This document shows positions 6,744-14,965 of a stretch of 19,577 nucleotides of DNA, piece after piece (position 1 is the stretch's first letter; each line of letters starts with the position of its first letter). The translations under genes and the position numbers were made by a program. Below the pieces are notes generated by a model that saw nothing but the letters and a program-made list of their open reading frames with translations, was not told the DNA's origin and did no database searches. Source of the DNA: an uncultured Sutterella sp. (GTDB lineage Bacteria > Pseudomonadota > Gammaproteobacteria > Burkholderiales > Burkholderiaceae_F); NCBI GenBank assembly GCA_934249275.1, contig CAKQKT010000022.1, positions 1 to 19,577 on the forward strand, in the 5' to 3' direction.

Positions 6744-7348
6744 TTCGGTTCCTCCTCTCGAACCGCCTTCTTTTCAGCTTCTCGACGCGCACGACGATCC
6801 GCCGCAGCCTTTTTCTTAGCCTCACGCGCCGCAATCTCGGCCTCGTGATCGATCCTGAACTTTCTCAGCACGTCAAAAGCCCCGTCAGTGCTGCCGTCCG
6901 GTGCCGCCGCATTTTGAATCATCGATGCGAAAGCAAGAGGATCGCCGATATTGAAATACACGGAAGCGAACCTGATATAAGCAATGGTGTCGAGTTTCTG
7001 CAATGCCCCAAGTACAAGCTCGCCCACAATGCTCGACTCAATCTCACGATCGCCGAGCATGATCATCGCCTGTTCAACTGAATCGACAGCCTCTTCAAGC
7101 TGATCTGGCGTTATCGGACGCTTTCGAAGTGCAAGCGACATCGAAGCCGTAAGCTTCGCGCGATTGTAATCAGAGCGCTGACCATCTCGTTTGACGACCG
7201 CCGGAATGGGCAGATGCGCCCGCTCAAAAGTCGTAAACCGCTTGCCGCAGGCCGGACATTTGCGACGACGACGAATTGCGTAGCCCTCTTCGGGTGCGCG
7301 AGAATCGATCACCTGAGTATCCGGGTTCTGACAGAAGGGACATCGCAT
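6740..7348 (-). CDS. nrdR: Transcriptional repressor NrdR
   Basis: NrdR is the nucleotide-sensing repressor of ribonucleotide reductase genes. From the ATG at 7348 it has 202 residues and the invariant N-terminus MRCPFCQ. The zinc ribbon uses Cys3, Cys6, Cys31 and Cys34, and the ATP-cone domain spans about 49-139. AGGAG lies seven bases upstream of this ATG; the upstream in-frame start at 7408 would put 20 unrelated residues before the zinc ribbon and is rejected. Typical NrdR is about 150-160 residues. Here about 45 extra residues follow, rich in Lys, Arg, Glu and Ala and probably helical. The gene heads the nrdR-ribD-ribE unit and overlaps ribD by 4 nt. Confidence 0.93.
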   Translation of the reverse strand: MRCPFCQNPDTQVIDSRAPEEGYAIRRRRKCPACGKRFTTFERAHLPIPAVVKRDGQRSDYNRAKLTASMSLALRKRPITPDQLEEAVDSVEQAMIMLGDREIESSIVGELVLGALQKLDTIAYIRFASVYFNIGDPLAFASMIQNAAAPDGSTDGAFDVLRKFRIDHEAEIAAREAKKKAAADRRARREAEKKAVREEEPK

Positions 7349-7361
7349 AAGGAAACTCCTT
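7349..7361 (-). promoter_or_regulatory. hairpin enclosing the nrdR ribosome binding site
   Basis: Directly before the nrdR ATG, AAGGA and TCCTT form a perfect 5-bp stem with a 3-nt loop. This would bury the Shine-Dalgarno AAGGAG. It is short, so a regulatory effect is only possible. Confidence 0.35.
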
Positions 7362-7413
7362 GCGTACTGAAGGATCCCGCATCCGGCTTCCCGGTGCCAG
7401 GCATCCAAAATCT

Positions 7414-7460
7414 GGAACGAATGTTCCGAAAGTTTAGCGCCCGACAGCTCTCAAACTCAA
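7414..7460 (-). promoter_or_regulatory. candidate nrdR promoter with inverted repeat at the start site
   Basis: On the minus strand TTGAGT (7455-7460) and TAAACT (7431-7436) are 18 bp apart. An inverted repeat GGAAC-N4-GTTCC (7414-7427) lies just downstream of the -10 box, where the transcript should begin. The boxes are reasonable sigma70 matches; the operator role is a guess, and the repeat does not obviously resemble a published NrdR box. Confidence 0.4.
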
Positions 7461-7472
7461 GTTTCCAACCAC

Positions 7473-7511
7473 AAAATAAGGGCTATCCAATCTTACGAAA
7501 GGGTAGCCCTT
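7473..7511 (-). terminator. intrinsic terminator after glyA
   Basis: An 11-bp stem with one G-U pair (7478-7488 with 7501-7511) and a 12-nt loop is followed on the minus strand by ATTTTGT. A second 7-bp hairpin, AGGAAGC / GCTTCCT (7522-7540), sits between it and the glyA stop and lacks a T-run. Together they isolate glyA from nrdR. Confidence 0.7.
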
Positions 7512-7559
7512 GTGTTTTCTCAGGAAGCTTGAGGCTTCCTTTGAGCGATCATGCGACTT

Positions 7560-8822
7560 TTAGTCGGCGTAAACCGGAAAAGCTGCAGTGAGCTTAGCAA
7601 CCTCACTCTTCACACGTTCAAAGACATCCTTGTCTTCCGGTGCTTCAAGCAGATCAACAATCAGATTCGCAACCTTGCGGGCTTCGGCTTCGCGGAAGCC
7701 GCGGGTCGTCATGGCAGGAGAGCCAAGACGAATGCCGGACGTCACAAAGGGCTTTTCAGGATCGTTCGGAATCGCGTTCTTGTTGACCGTAATGTGAGCG
7801 GCGTTAAGAAGCGTCTCAGCGGCCTTGCCTGTAATCTTGAGCGGGCGAAGGTCAACAAGCATCACATGGCTTTCAGTGTGCCCTGAAACAATGCGAAGGC
7901 CGCGCTTGACGAGTTCCTCGGCCATGGCAGCCGCATTCTTCATCACCTGCTCACCATAGACCTTGAAGGACGGATCCAAAGCCTCGCCGAGCGCCACTGC
8001 CTTGGCGGCAATGACATGCATGAGCGGACCACCCTGCGTACCCGGGAAAACAGCGGAGTTGATCTTCTTTTCAAGATCAGGACGGCAGAAAATAAGGCCG
8101 CCACGCGGACCGCGCAGCGTTTTGTGAGTAGTCGTAGTCACAATGTCGGCATGACCGAACGGAGTCGGGTATACGCCCGCTGCAATGAGACCGGCATAAT
8201 GAGCCATGTCGACCATCAGGTAGGCGCCAACGGAATGAGCAATTTCGGCAAACCGCTTGAAATCGATGCGAAGCGCGTAAGCAGAAGCACCAGCAACAAT
8301 AATCTTCGGCTTGCATTCCTTTGCAAGCTGCTCGACACGGTCGTAATCGATTGCTTCATTGGCATCAAGCCCGTAAGGCACAACCTTGAAGTAACGGCCC
8401 GAATAATTGAGATGCATGCCGTGCGTCAGATGACCGCCTTCGGCAAGCGACAGACCCATGATCGTGTCGCCGGCTTCCAAAAGGCCGAAATAGACGGCGG
8501 AATTGGCCTGAGCTCCCGAATGCGGCTGCACATTAACAGCCATCTCTACATTCGCCGGCTCGCAGAAGAGCTTCTTGGCGCGATCAATGGCAAGCTGTTC
8601 AACAACGTCAACATACTCGCAACCGCCGTAGTAGCGCTTGCCGGGATAGCCTTCGGCATACTTGTTCGTAAGGCAGGAGCCCTGGGCCTGCATGACCGCC
8701 GGAGATGCGTAATTTTCGCTCGCAATGAGCTCAATATGGTCTTCCTGACGGGCGTTCTCATGGCAAATGACATCCCAAACGGCGGGATCGACAGCCTCAA
8801 TGGTGTTGGAGCGCTTGAACAC
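7560..8822 (-). CDS. glyA: Serine hydroxymethyltransferase
   Basis: GlyA is the PLP enzyme that interconverts serine and glycine while charging tetrahydrofolate with a one-carbon unit. The 420-residue length is normal. Family motifs include [13 protein letters not shown] near 31-43, [14 protein letters not shown] near 54-67, [12 protein letters not shown] near 97-107, DMAHYAGL, and the PLP-lysine motif [12 protein letters not shown] with Lys234. The start codon is GTG (8820-8822), with AAAGGA about nine bases upstream. No usable ATG exists before the first conserved block, so GTG is well supported. It stands alone between a weak terminator-like hairpin upstream and a clear terminator downstream. 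Confidence 0.96.
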   Translation of the reverse strand: MFKRSNTIEAVDPAVWDVICHENARQEDHIELIASENYASPAVMQAQGSCLTNKYAEGYPGKRYYGGCEYVDVVEQLAIDRAKKLFCEPANVEMAVNVQPHSGAQANSAVYFGLLEAGDTIMGLSLAEGGHLTHGMHLNYSGRYFKVVPYGLDANEAIDYDRVEQLAKECKPKIIVAGASAYALRIDFKRFAEIAHSVGAYLMVDMAHYAGLIAAGVYPTPFGHADIVTTTTHKTLRGPRGGLIFCRPDLEKKINSAVFPGTQGGPLMHVIAAKAVALGEALDPSFKVYGEQVMKNAAAMAEELVKRGLRIVSGHTESHVMLVDLRPLKITGKAAETLLNAAHITVNKNAIPNDPEKPFVTSGIRLGSPAMTTRGFREAEARKVANLIVDLLEAPEDKDVFERVKSEVAKLTAAFPVYAD

Positions 8823-8837
8823 GGCTTCAGTTCCTTT

Positions 8838-8862
8838 AATAAAACGACGGCGAATGCCGCCG
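8838..8862 (-). terminator. weak terminator-like hairpin between ybhB-like gene and glyA
   Basis: On the minus strand CGGCG and CGCCG form a 5-bp stem around GCATT (8848-8862), followed by TCGTTTTATT. The stem is short and the hairpin lies in the probable glyA leader. It could end the upstream transcript or attenuate glyA. I saw no convincing promoter in this 78-nt gap. Confidence 0.3.
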
Positions 8863-8900
8863 GAGGTTAAATAACAGGGATTCTGTAGATGCCGGTCGTC

Positions 8901-9518
8901 TCAAAGGGCGGCCAGACGGGAATTGAGGGTATAGCGGCCGACAAGTTCAGCCGACGCGAGAACATGGCCCTTCATGGCAGCTTCCACAGTTTGCCATGTC
9001 GCATTATCGGGCAAGTCTAGTTTCTCAACATCGATTGCGAAGACCATGAAGCGGTAATAGTGCCAACGCGAATCGAAGAACGGAGGACAGGGACCGTCAT
9101 AGCCCGTGCCGGTTTCACCGGGCGCAGGCTTGCTGCCGCGACTGTAGTCGTTGATGCAAACTTCGCCGTAACCCGGCGTCGTCTTGTTTTCTTCTGAAAG
9201 AGCCCCTTCTGCAATGCTCGTCACATTCTTCGGACAGTTCGGCTGCACCCAGTGCACAAAACGGCGGCGGAGCTGAGAGACGGGAATCTCCCCCGACGCA
9301 TCGCGTTCGGACAAATCCGTCGGAACATCATCATCCAGACAAGCAAGCACGAAGGACGCCGTATCGGCGGGCATATCCGTCCAGGAGAGCTGCGGATTCA
9401 AATTCGATGAGCGCACTGTCGAACCGTCCTCGCCAATACGCCCCCAAGCAAACGCTTCGGGAATGAAACCGCCTTGTTTAAAGGTATCGGAAGTGATTAT
9501 CACCGGATGCTTCTCCAC
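8901..9518 (-). CDS. YbhB/YbcL-like phosphatidylethanolamine-binding (PEBP) family protein
   Basis: This belongs to the PEBP / Raf-kinase-inhibitor-like family, whose bacterial members are mostly of unknown role. The 205 residues show the family pattern: an N-terminal strand block (SDTFKQGGFIPEAFAWG), the NPQLSW segment, a ligand-site-like DDDVPT in place of the usual DPDAP, the conserved RRFVHWVQ, and GYDGPCPP followed by HYYRFMVFAID. There is no signal peptide. The protein is somewhat longer than E. coli YbhB (about 160 residues), because of an insertion around residues 70-125. The start is GTG at 9518. No later Met precedes the domain, so this is likely but not certain. A strong hairpin lies a few bases upstream of the start. 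Confidence 0.85.
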   Translation of the reverse strand: MEKHPVIITSDTFKQGGFIPEAFAWGRIGEDGSTVRSSNLNPQLSWTDMPADTASFVLACLDDDVPTDLSERDASGEIPVSQLRRRFVHWVQPNCPKNVTSIAEGALSEENKTTPGYGEVCINDYSRGSKPAPGETGTGYDGPCPPFFDSRWHYYRFMVFAIDVEKLDLPDNATWQTVEAAMKGHVLASAELVGRYTLNSRLAAL

Positions 9519-9526
9519 GTGCAGGG

Positions 9527-9543
9527 CCGTCCGAAGCGGACGG
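9527..9543 (-). promoter_or_regulatory. perfect hairpin upstream of the YbhB-like start
   Basis: CCGTCCG and CGGACGG form a perfect 7-bp stem around a 3-nt loop, ending 8 nt before the GTG start. This is where the ribosome binding site should be, and no normal Shine-Dalgarno is visible there. An AT-rich TATAAA (9551-9556, minus strand) upstream could be a -10 box, but no good -35 box was found. Confidence 0.4.
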
Positions 9544-9599
9544 CATCCTCTATTTATATCATCACTTTCGTCCCGAAACCACGAACTAGGTCATTGGTA

Positions 9600-10061
9600 C
9601 TAGATAGCCTCATTCTTTTGAGCATTCAGATGCATGGTGAAGGTTGCCGGTCCGTCATTGACAAGGAAGACACGCATGTGTGCCCCAAATTCACCAGTAG
9701 GACAAGACAAGCCTTCACGTCTTAGAGCAGCCACATATGCATTGAAAGCGGCAAGTCCCTCTTCCGGCTTGGCCGCCTTTGAAAAACTCGGACGATTGCC
9801 GGACATTGTGTCCGCAGCGAGCGTGAACTGAGAAACACAGAGCACGTCGCCGCCAATGTCTGCAACGCTTCGATTCATCTTGCCTGCCTCGTCCTCAAAG
9901 ATGCGCAGCCTTGCAGTCTTTCTCGCAAGCTTCTCGATAACAGCAGGCGTATCCCCGGGCTCCCCGCACACAAATGCGAGAAGCCCGCGGCCAACGGCCC
10001 CAACAACGCGTCCTTCGACGCTCACCGAGGCCTCGGCCACACGTTGGATCAAAACGATCAT
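9600..10061 (-). CDS. dtd: D-aminoacyl-tRNA deacylase
   Basis: Dtd hydrolyses D-aminoacyl-tRNAs (and glycyl-tRNA-Ala), protecting translation from D-amino acids such as D-Tyr charged by TyrRS. The 153-residue protein has the normal family length and motifs: MIVLIQRVAEASVSVEG at the N-terminus, the active-site SQFTLAAD at 77-84, GNRPSF, and GEFGAHM at 123-129 followed by VNDGPAT. It starts 10 nt after the tyrS stop. This tyrS-dtd pairing makes functional sense, since TyrRS is a well-known source of D-Tyr-tRNA. Confidence 0.95.
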   Translation of the reverse strand: MIVLIQRVAEASVSVEGRVVGAVGRGLLAFVCGEPGDTPAVIEKLARKTARLRIFEDEAGKMNRSVADIGGDVLCVSQFTLAADTMSGNRPSFSKAAKPEEGLAAFNAYVAALRREGLSCPTGEFGAHMRVFLVNDGPATFTMHLNAQKNEAI

Positions 10062-10071
10062 GCCACGACTC

Positions 10072-11331
10072 TTAGGCGATCGTAATGCGCGCCCACTTGC
10101 GCTTGCCGACCTGCACAGTCACAACAGTACCGGCCTTGAGCTTGAGCCCCTTGTCGGAGACCTTCTCGCCCTCAAGCTTCACACCGCCCTGTTCGATGTT
10201 GCGGTTGGCATCAGACGTGGAAGAGACTAGACCGGCAGCCTTGAGAACCTGGCCAATGCCGAGTTCTCCAGCCGGCGCCTCAACTGTCACTTCGGGAATT
10301 TCGCTCGGCATTGCGCCGGCGCGGAAGCGTGCGTTGAATTCCTCTTCCGCAGCGTTCGCAGCAACGTCCGAATGGAAGCGTGCGACGATTTCCTTGGCCA
10401 GCAGCACCTTGGCATCACGCGGATTGCGGCCTTCAGAGCATTCCTTCTTCAGTTGAGCGATTTCAGCGTTGCCACGAAGGCTCAGCAGGTCATACCAGTC
10501 CCACATGAGCGTGTCGGAAATGGACATCACCTTGCCGAACATGTCATTCGGAGCATCCGTGATGCCGATGTAGTTGTGCTTGCTCTTGCTCATCTTGATC
10601 TGACCGTCAAGCCCCACAAGAAGCGGCATCGTCAAGATGCACTGGGGCTCCTGACCGTACTGACGCTGCAGTTCGCGACCGACGAGCAGATTGAAGCGCT
10701 GATCCGAACCGCCGAGCTCGAGATCGGCCTTGAGAGCCACGGAGTCATAGCCCTGCATCAGCGGATAGATGAGTTCATGCATGGCAATCGGAGCCTGCTC
10801 GGCATAGCGCTTTGCAAAATCGTCACGTTCAAGAAGACGGGCAAGCGTGTAGCGAGATGCGAGCTGAATGAGTCCAACAGAACCAAGCTTGTTGCACCAT
10901 TCGGAGTTGTAACGCACTTCCGTGCGATCCAAATCAAGCACAAGCCCCGCCTGATTGAGATAGGTCTGAGCATTCTCGACAATCTGCTCGTGCGAAAGCG
11001 GCGGACGCGTAGCGTTTCGACCAGACGGATCACCGATGGCGGCCGTGAAGTCACCCACAAGGAAAATCACCGTATGTCCAAGATCCTGAAGCTGGCGCAA
11101 CTTGTTGAGCACAACCGTGTGGCCAATATGGATGTCGGGGGCGGTCGGGTCCAGACCCAGCTTGCAGCGCAACGGTTCCCCCGTCATCTTGGCGCGTGCG
11201 AGCTTCTGCTCGAACTCTTCCTCAATGAGGAACGTATCGGTGCCGCGACGGATGAGAGCCATCGCCTCGCGGATGTCGTCAGTAACCGGAAGCTTCTTGG
11301 TTTCCACGGCCTTTTCTAATTCAACGGTCAT
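10072..11331 (-). CDS. tyrS: Tyrosyl-tRNA synthetase
   Basis: This class I aminoacyl-tRNA synthetase charges tRNA-Tyr. The 419-residue protein has the HIGH signature at 68-71, KMSKS at 246-250, the tyrosine-pocket region [16 protein letters not shown] near 208-222, and a C-terminal S4 RNA-binding domain at about 353-417. It begins with [10 protein letters not shown], with AAGGG six to seven bases upstream. It is divergently placed relative to the M23 peptidase gene across a 225-bp gap and precedes dtd. I saw no T-box-like leader; that control is typical of Firmicutes. Confidence 0.97.
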   Translation of the reverse strand: MTVELEKAVETKKLPVTDDIREAMALIRRGTDTFLIEEEFEQKLARAKMTGEPLRCKLGLDPTAPDIHIGHTVVLNKLRQLQDLGHTVIFLVGDFTAAIGDPSGRNATRPPLSHEQIVENAQTYLNQAGLVLDLDRTEVRYNSEWCNKLGSVGLIQLASRYTLARLLERDDFAKRYAEQAPIAMHELIYPLMQGYDSVALKADLELGGSDQRFNLLVGRELQRQYGQEPQCILTMPLLVGLDGQIKMSKSKHNYIGITDAPNDMFGKVMSISDTLMWDWYDLLSLRGNAEIAQLKKECSEGRNPRDAKVLLAKEIVARFHSDVAANAAEEEFNARFRAGAMPSEIPEVTVEAPAGELGIGQVLKAAGLVSSTSDANRNIEQGGVKLEGEKVSDKGLKLKAGTVVTVQVGKRKWARITIA

Positions 11332-11556
11332 CAGTATCCCTTCAATGACTTGTAAAAAACGGCAACCGCCGCATCAAGGCACTTGCTCGACAAACCATCT
11401 GCACGACAAATTGCGCAAACGTCAGCCAAAGCAAGTTTTCTTCTGCCGGTAACCATTTATAAAAAGGATTTCGGCAAGAAATGCGACGGTTCTGATTTAA
11501 AATGGCAATCTAAGTATTGTTCCCTTTTTCTGCGCCTTTCGCAACTCCGATTCATC

Positions 11557-13068
11557 ATGACCGCTCCCTCCCTCATTGCACGGCAGCTCCGTACCGCCGG
11601 AAGGGCGTTTCGATCCTGGCTCAAGACCACGGCATCGTCTCCGCTCCTTCACGCATATAAGCTGAGTCCCCGAACTGCTACCGCAGGGATTGCCTCGATG
11701 GTCGTGATCGGCGCAACGAGCGCAACACTTGGAATTTCTCCCTCTATTGCGCAGGAAAAGTACCGCACTGCCTTCATCACTGAATCCGTTGACGACTCCG
11801 TTCTCGCACAAGCACTTGATGCATTACGCCGCAATGGTTCCGTTACACCCCGAAGCCTCATAGCCCGAAATGGCGAAACTCTCACCTCATTGCTAGCACG
11901 GCTTGAAGTCCTTGATCCGCAGGCAGTCTCCTATATTCGTTCGCAGCAAATGCTTCGTCCCTTGGTCATGCCTCAGGCAGGGCAATACGTCAATGCGGGC
12001 ATTCTGCCCGACGGACGCCTTGCCTTCCTGCACCTTTATCTCGAAGGTCCGCATGCCAGAGACAGCCGACGCATTGAAGTAACCCGAACAGGCGAGCTCT
12101 TTGCGGCCGCTGAATATCCAGTAGCATTTGACACACTGGAAGAGAGCATCTCCGGCGTCGCATCTTCGGGATTCGCCGCCACAGTCAAATCGCTCCACAT
12201 TCCCGCCGACATCGCTGAACAACTCAGGATCGTTTGGGAAGGCGCCGATAATCCCGTGCACACGCTCAAAAAGGGCGACTCTCTTCGTTTGGTCTTCGAA
12301 CGCAAATTCGCAGGCGGCGACTTCATTCGCAATGGTCAGCTCCTCGCCGTTCAAGTAGTATCCGGCAACGACGTCCACGAAGCCTACTGGTTCGAAAATG
12401 ACAGTCGAGCCGGCGGGTTTTACACCCTCGAAGGACATGCTTCACAGCAAACCTTCATGCGCGTGCCGCTTGACATCAAAGACGTCAGCAGTGAATTTTC
12501 TCCACTTCGCCGCCACCCGGTTACAGGCATCGTGCGTCCGCACAACGGAACGGATTTCCGAGCCCCCTCTGGCTCGCGCATCTTTGCGGCAGCCGACGGC
12601 ATAATCACCTTTGTCGGTTACGAACGCAAGGGCTACGGTCGTTACGTCAAGATCGACCACGGTCTCGGCCGCACTACGCTCTATGCTCATATGTCCCGCA
12701 TCACCAAAAACCTGCGCATTGGCCAGAAGGTCGAACGCGGCGATGTGATCGGCTACGTAGGTCAAACCGGCCTTGCCACCGGACCGCATCTTCACTATGA
12801 ACTGATGTTCAATGGCGTGCAAATCAATCCGCGCACTGCCGATCTCCCGGACACTGAAAATCTGACAGCCTTCCAGCTGGCGCAGCTCAAAACGATCGCC
12901 CGTCCGATTCAAGCCCGCTTTGACCTGTTGGCAGAAAGCGAATCACTTCCAGTGCCGACCATTCTTCGTACGCAGACTAATATAGCCAGTCATCTCCTCG
13001 ATGACTCAAAACGAACCGAAGACACCTCCAAGAAAGCTCAGCAACTTACCTCCAGGAAGGATGACTAG
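11557..13068 (+). CDS. M23 family metallopeptidase (LytM/MepM-type, predicted peptidoglycan endopeptidase)
   Basis: This is a predicted periplasmic, membrane-anchored or secreted zinc endopeptidase that cuts peptidoglycan cross-bridges. From the ATG at 11557 it has 503 residues. A basic N-terminus leads into a hydrophobic segment at 41-60 ending in SIAQ, consistent with a signal peptide or anchor. A LysM/OapA-like segment lies at about 100-140, then a middle Csd3-like region, then the M23 domain at about 318-430. Zinc ligands in the HxxxD form (His329, Asp333) and HLH form (His411, His413) are present, as is AHMS at 377-380. The open frame extends 58 codons further upstream, but that stretch looks like intergenic DNA, so I chose the later ATG despite the lack of a clear ribosome binding site. 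A terminator follows, then anmK. Confidence 0.88.
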   Translation: MTAPSLIARQLRTAGRAFRSWLKTTASSPLLHAYKLSPRTATAGIASMVVIGATSATLGISPSIAQEKYRTAFITESVDDSVLAQALDALRRNGSVTPRSLIARNGETLTSLLARLEVLDPQAVSYIRSQQMLRPLVMPQAGQYVNAGILPDGRLAFLHLYLEGPHARDSRRIEVTRTGELFAAAEYPVAFDTLEESISGVASSGFAATVKSLHIPADIAEQLRIVWEGADNPVHTLKKGDSLRLVFERKFAGGDFIRNGQLLAVQVVSGNDVHEAYWFENDSRAGGFYTLEGHASQQTFMRVPLDIKDVSSEFSPLRRHPVTGIVRPHNGTDFRAPSGSRIFAAADGIITFVGYERKGYGRYVKIDHGLGRTTLYAHMSRITKNLRIGQKVERGDVIGYVGQTGLATGPHLHYELMFNGVQINPRTADLPDTENLTAFQLAQLKTIARPIQARFDLLAESESLPVPTILRTQTNIASHLLDDSKRTEDTSKKAQQLTSRKDD

Positions 13069-13087
13069 TCAGCGTCCTTTTCAACTG

Positions 13088-13115
13088 AAAGCCGGCGCGC
13101 ATCGCCGGCTTTTCC
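13088..13115 (+). terminator. intrinsic terminator after the M23 peptidase gene
   Basis: A perfect 10-bp stem (13088-13097 with 13103-13112) with a CGCAT loop runs into TTTTCC. It lies 20 nt after the stop codon and only about 30 nt before the anmK ATG. anmK expression therefore requires read-through or a promoter overlapping the hairpin. Confidence 0.72.
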
Positions 13116-13143
13116 ATTATTTGCCTGCACAGGAAAAACTTAC

Positions 13144-14247
13144 ATGACCGAACGCATCACAATCGGACTTATGTCCGGCACCAGCCTCGACGGTACAGAC
13201 GCCGTTGCCATGGCCTTCAACGGCCGCGCCATGAGAAGCATCGGACATGCATCCCTCAGCTTTCCGTCTTCTCTGCGCGCTGCGCTTTCGGCACTCACAC
13301 TCCCGGGAGCCGATGAAATCGAGCGTATGGGCGAATCATCCGTCGCACTTGCCCGCCACTACGCAGATGCAGTCAAGCTTTTGCTCGCAAAAACGGGGCT
13401 CACATCTGCTGATATCGCCGCTCTCGGAGTACACGGCCAAACAATCCGTCATCGTCCTCAAAAAGGCTTCACACTCCAACTGAACCACCCGGCACTCGTC
13501 GCCGAACTCACCGGCATTGACGTCATCGCCGACCTAAGATCTCGCGACGTTGCCGCAGGCGGCGAAGGCGCCCCTCTCGTGCCAGCTTTCCATGCCGAAT
13601 GTTTTTCCGGCGAGGCTACACGAATCGTCCTCAACATCGGCGGTATCGCCAACATTTCGATCCTTCCCGCCCGCAATGACACGCCTGTCATCCTTGGCGG
13701 AGACACCGGGCCCGGCAACATGCTCATTGACACATGGACTCAACGCATCACGGGATCACTCTTCGACCGTAATGGCCAATGGGCAGCCACGGGACACATT
13801 GATGAAAGCCTTCTCGCCGACCTTCTGGAGGAGCCCTACTTTTCACTTCCTATACCGAAATCTACGGGCCGCGAACTTTTTTCCCCCGCCTGGCTTGATG
13901 CTCATCTAACAAAGCATCAGCATGCCGCCCCCGAAGACGTCGCACGTACGCTCGTAGAACTGACCGCGCTTACAATCACCAATGCAATCGCACGCTTTGC
14001 TCCTGACGCTAGGGAGCTCTACGTCTGTGGCGGAGGCGTCTTCAACACAACGCTAATGCAAGCAATAGCCTCGCACTTCCCCGGTAATACAGCCTCAACT
14101 ATGACGCTAGGCGTTCCCCCCATGGAAGTTGAGGCCGCGGCCTTTGCATGGCTCGCCGATCGCTTTCTTTCCCGCCTTCCCGGCAACCTGCCAGCCGTCA
14201 CGCGTGCTGCCGGCCCACGTATTCTCGGCGCGCTTTACCCACACTAA
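13144..14247 (+). CDS. anmK: 1,6-anhydro-N-acetylmuramic acid kinase
   Basis: AnmK phosphorylates and opens 1,6-anhydro-MurNAc to MurNAc 6-phosphate in cytoplasmic peptidoglycan recycling. The 367-residue protein has the ASKHA-fold ATP-binding start IGLMSGTSLDGTD (residues 7-19), then GVHGQTIRH, VNxGGIANIS-like LNIGGIANIS, GGDTGPGNMLIDTW, and the late CGGGVFN motif. AGGA lies nine bases before the ATG. It follows the M23 peptidase gene, so both genes act on the cell wall. A bidirectional terminator ends the unit. Confidence 0.95.
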   Translation: MTERITIGLMSGTSLDGTDAVAMAFNGRAMRSIGHASLSFPSSLRAALSALTLPGADEIERMGESSVALARHYADAVKLLLAKTGLTSADIAALGVHGQTIRHRPQKGFTLQLNHPALVAELTGIDVIADLRSRDVAAGGEGAPLVPAFHAECFSGEATRIVLNIGGIANISILPARNDTPVILGGDTGPGNMLIDTWTQRITGSLFDRNGQWAATGHIDESLLADLLEEPYFSLPIPKSTGRELFSPAWLDAHLTKHQHAAPEDVARTLVELTALTITNAIARFAPDARELYVCGGGVFNTTLMQAIASHFPGNTASTMTLGVPPMEVEAAAFAWLADRFLSRLPGNLPAVTRAAGPRILGALYPH

Positions 14248-14262
14248 AGCTCCAACAAACAT

Positions 14263-14301
14263 AAAAAAGGACGACTTTCACTAAGAATGCCGTCCTTTTT
14301 T
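14263..14301. terminator. bidirectional terminator between anmK and erpA
   Basis: A perfect 11-bp inverted repeat (14263-14273 with 14291-14301) with six A on the left arm and six T on the right can serve the convergent anmK (+) and erpA (-) transcripts. A further 6-bp hairpin (14308-14326) overlaps the erpA stop codon. Confidence 0.8.
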
Positions 14302-14325
14302 AGGAATATCTCAATGACGCTGAGA

Positions 14326-14703
14326 TTAGACTCCGAATGAGGAGCCGCAACCGCAAGTCGTCACCGCATTGGGATTGTCGATAACAAACTGCGCCCCACT
14401 CAGATCGTCCTTAAAGTCGATCTTTGCTCCAACGAGATACTGATAGCTCATCGAATCGATAAGAAGCGTAACACCGCCCTTTTCCATGACGGCATCGTCA
14501 GGATTCTGAACTTCGTCAAACGTAAAGCCATATTGGAAACCAGCGCAGCCGCCGCCCTGGACGAACACGCGCAGCTTGAGGCTGGGATTACCCTCCTCGT
14601 CCATCAGTTCCTTGACCTTCGCAACAGCAGCATCGGTGAAGTTGATGGGATCAGGCATAAGCTCAGGCATTTCCTCCTGAGGCGTTTCAATCTTTTCAGT
14701 CAT
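14326..14703 (-). CDS. erpA: Iron-sulfur cluster insertion protein ErpA
   Basis: ErpA is an A-type carrier that delivers Fe-S clusters to target proteins. The 125-residue protein has the three invariant cysteines: Cys53 in [10 protein letters not shown] and Cys117/Cys119 in the C-terminal TTCGCGSSF. The family is usually about 107-120 residues. Here an acidic N-terminus (about residues 1-18) precedes the [11 protein letters not shown] start of the domain. No clear Shine-Dalgarno precedes the ATG at 14703. The Met12 codon has AGGAGG only two bases upstream, so its use is doubtful but cannot be excluded. It lies downstream of rpsI but behind a strong terminator, the same neighbourhood as in other betaproteobacteria. 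Confidence 0.93.
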   Translation of the reverse strand: MTEKIETPQEEMPELMPDPINFTDAAVAKVKELMDEEGNPSLKLRVFVQGGGCAGFQYGFTFDEVQNPDDAVMEKGGVTLLIDSMSYQYLVGAKIDFKDDLSGAQFVIDNPNAVTTCGCGSSFGV

Positions 14704-14871
14704 CGGGGTTTGTGCCGTCCCTAGGACAGCCCTCCAAAAATGTGACGGGACGCCGGGGCTCCTCTGTCTCTAAGGGAGGGGCCGTTCACAGCGCAGTTCA
14801 AGCGTTCACTTATGCTACACGAAAACTCGAGCCCGTGACGGGCGTCATCTTCAGATTCTGCACTCGCAGAT

Positions 14872-14906
14872 AACAAAAAAGGCCGCACTGCTTGAAGCAG
14901 GCGACC
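14872..14906 (-). terminator. intrinsic terminator after rplM-rpsI
   Basis: On the minus strand GGTCGC-CTGCT pairs with AGCAG-T-GCGGCC (one G-U and a one-base bulge), followed by TTTTTTG. A further hairpin with a UUCG loop (14925-14946, 9 bp with one G-U) lies nearer the rpsI stop without a T-run. Together they end the ribosomal protein transcript before erpA. Confidence 0.82.
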
Positions 14907-14965
14907 CTCTTTTTGCCAAGATCTGCAGAAGACCGAAGCCTTCTGCAAACCCGCACTCGAAGCGA

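Noticed and set aside
11383-11556. Upstream extension of the M23 peptidase frame
   Set aside because: The extra 58 codons encode no signal peptide or conserved sequence, occupy the divergent tyrS promoter region, and would bury the real export signal inside the protein.
14721-14948. 75-codon minus-strand frame between rpsI and erpA
   Set aside because: It lies across the rpsI terminator and is not supported by a ribosome binding site or any family motif.
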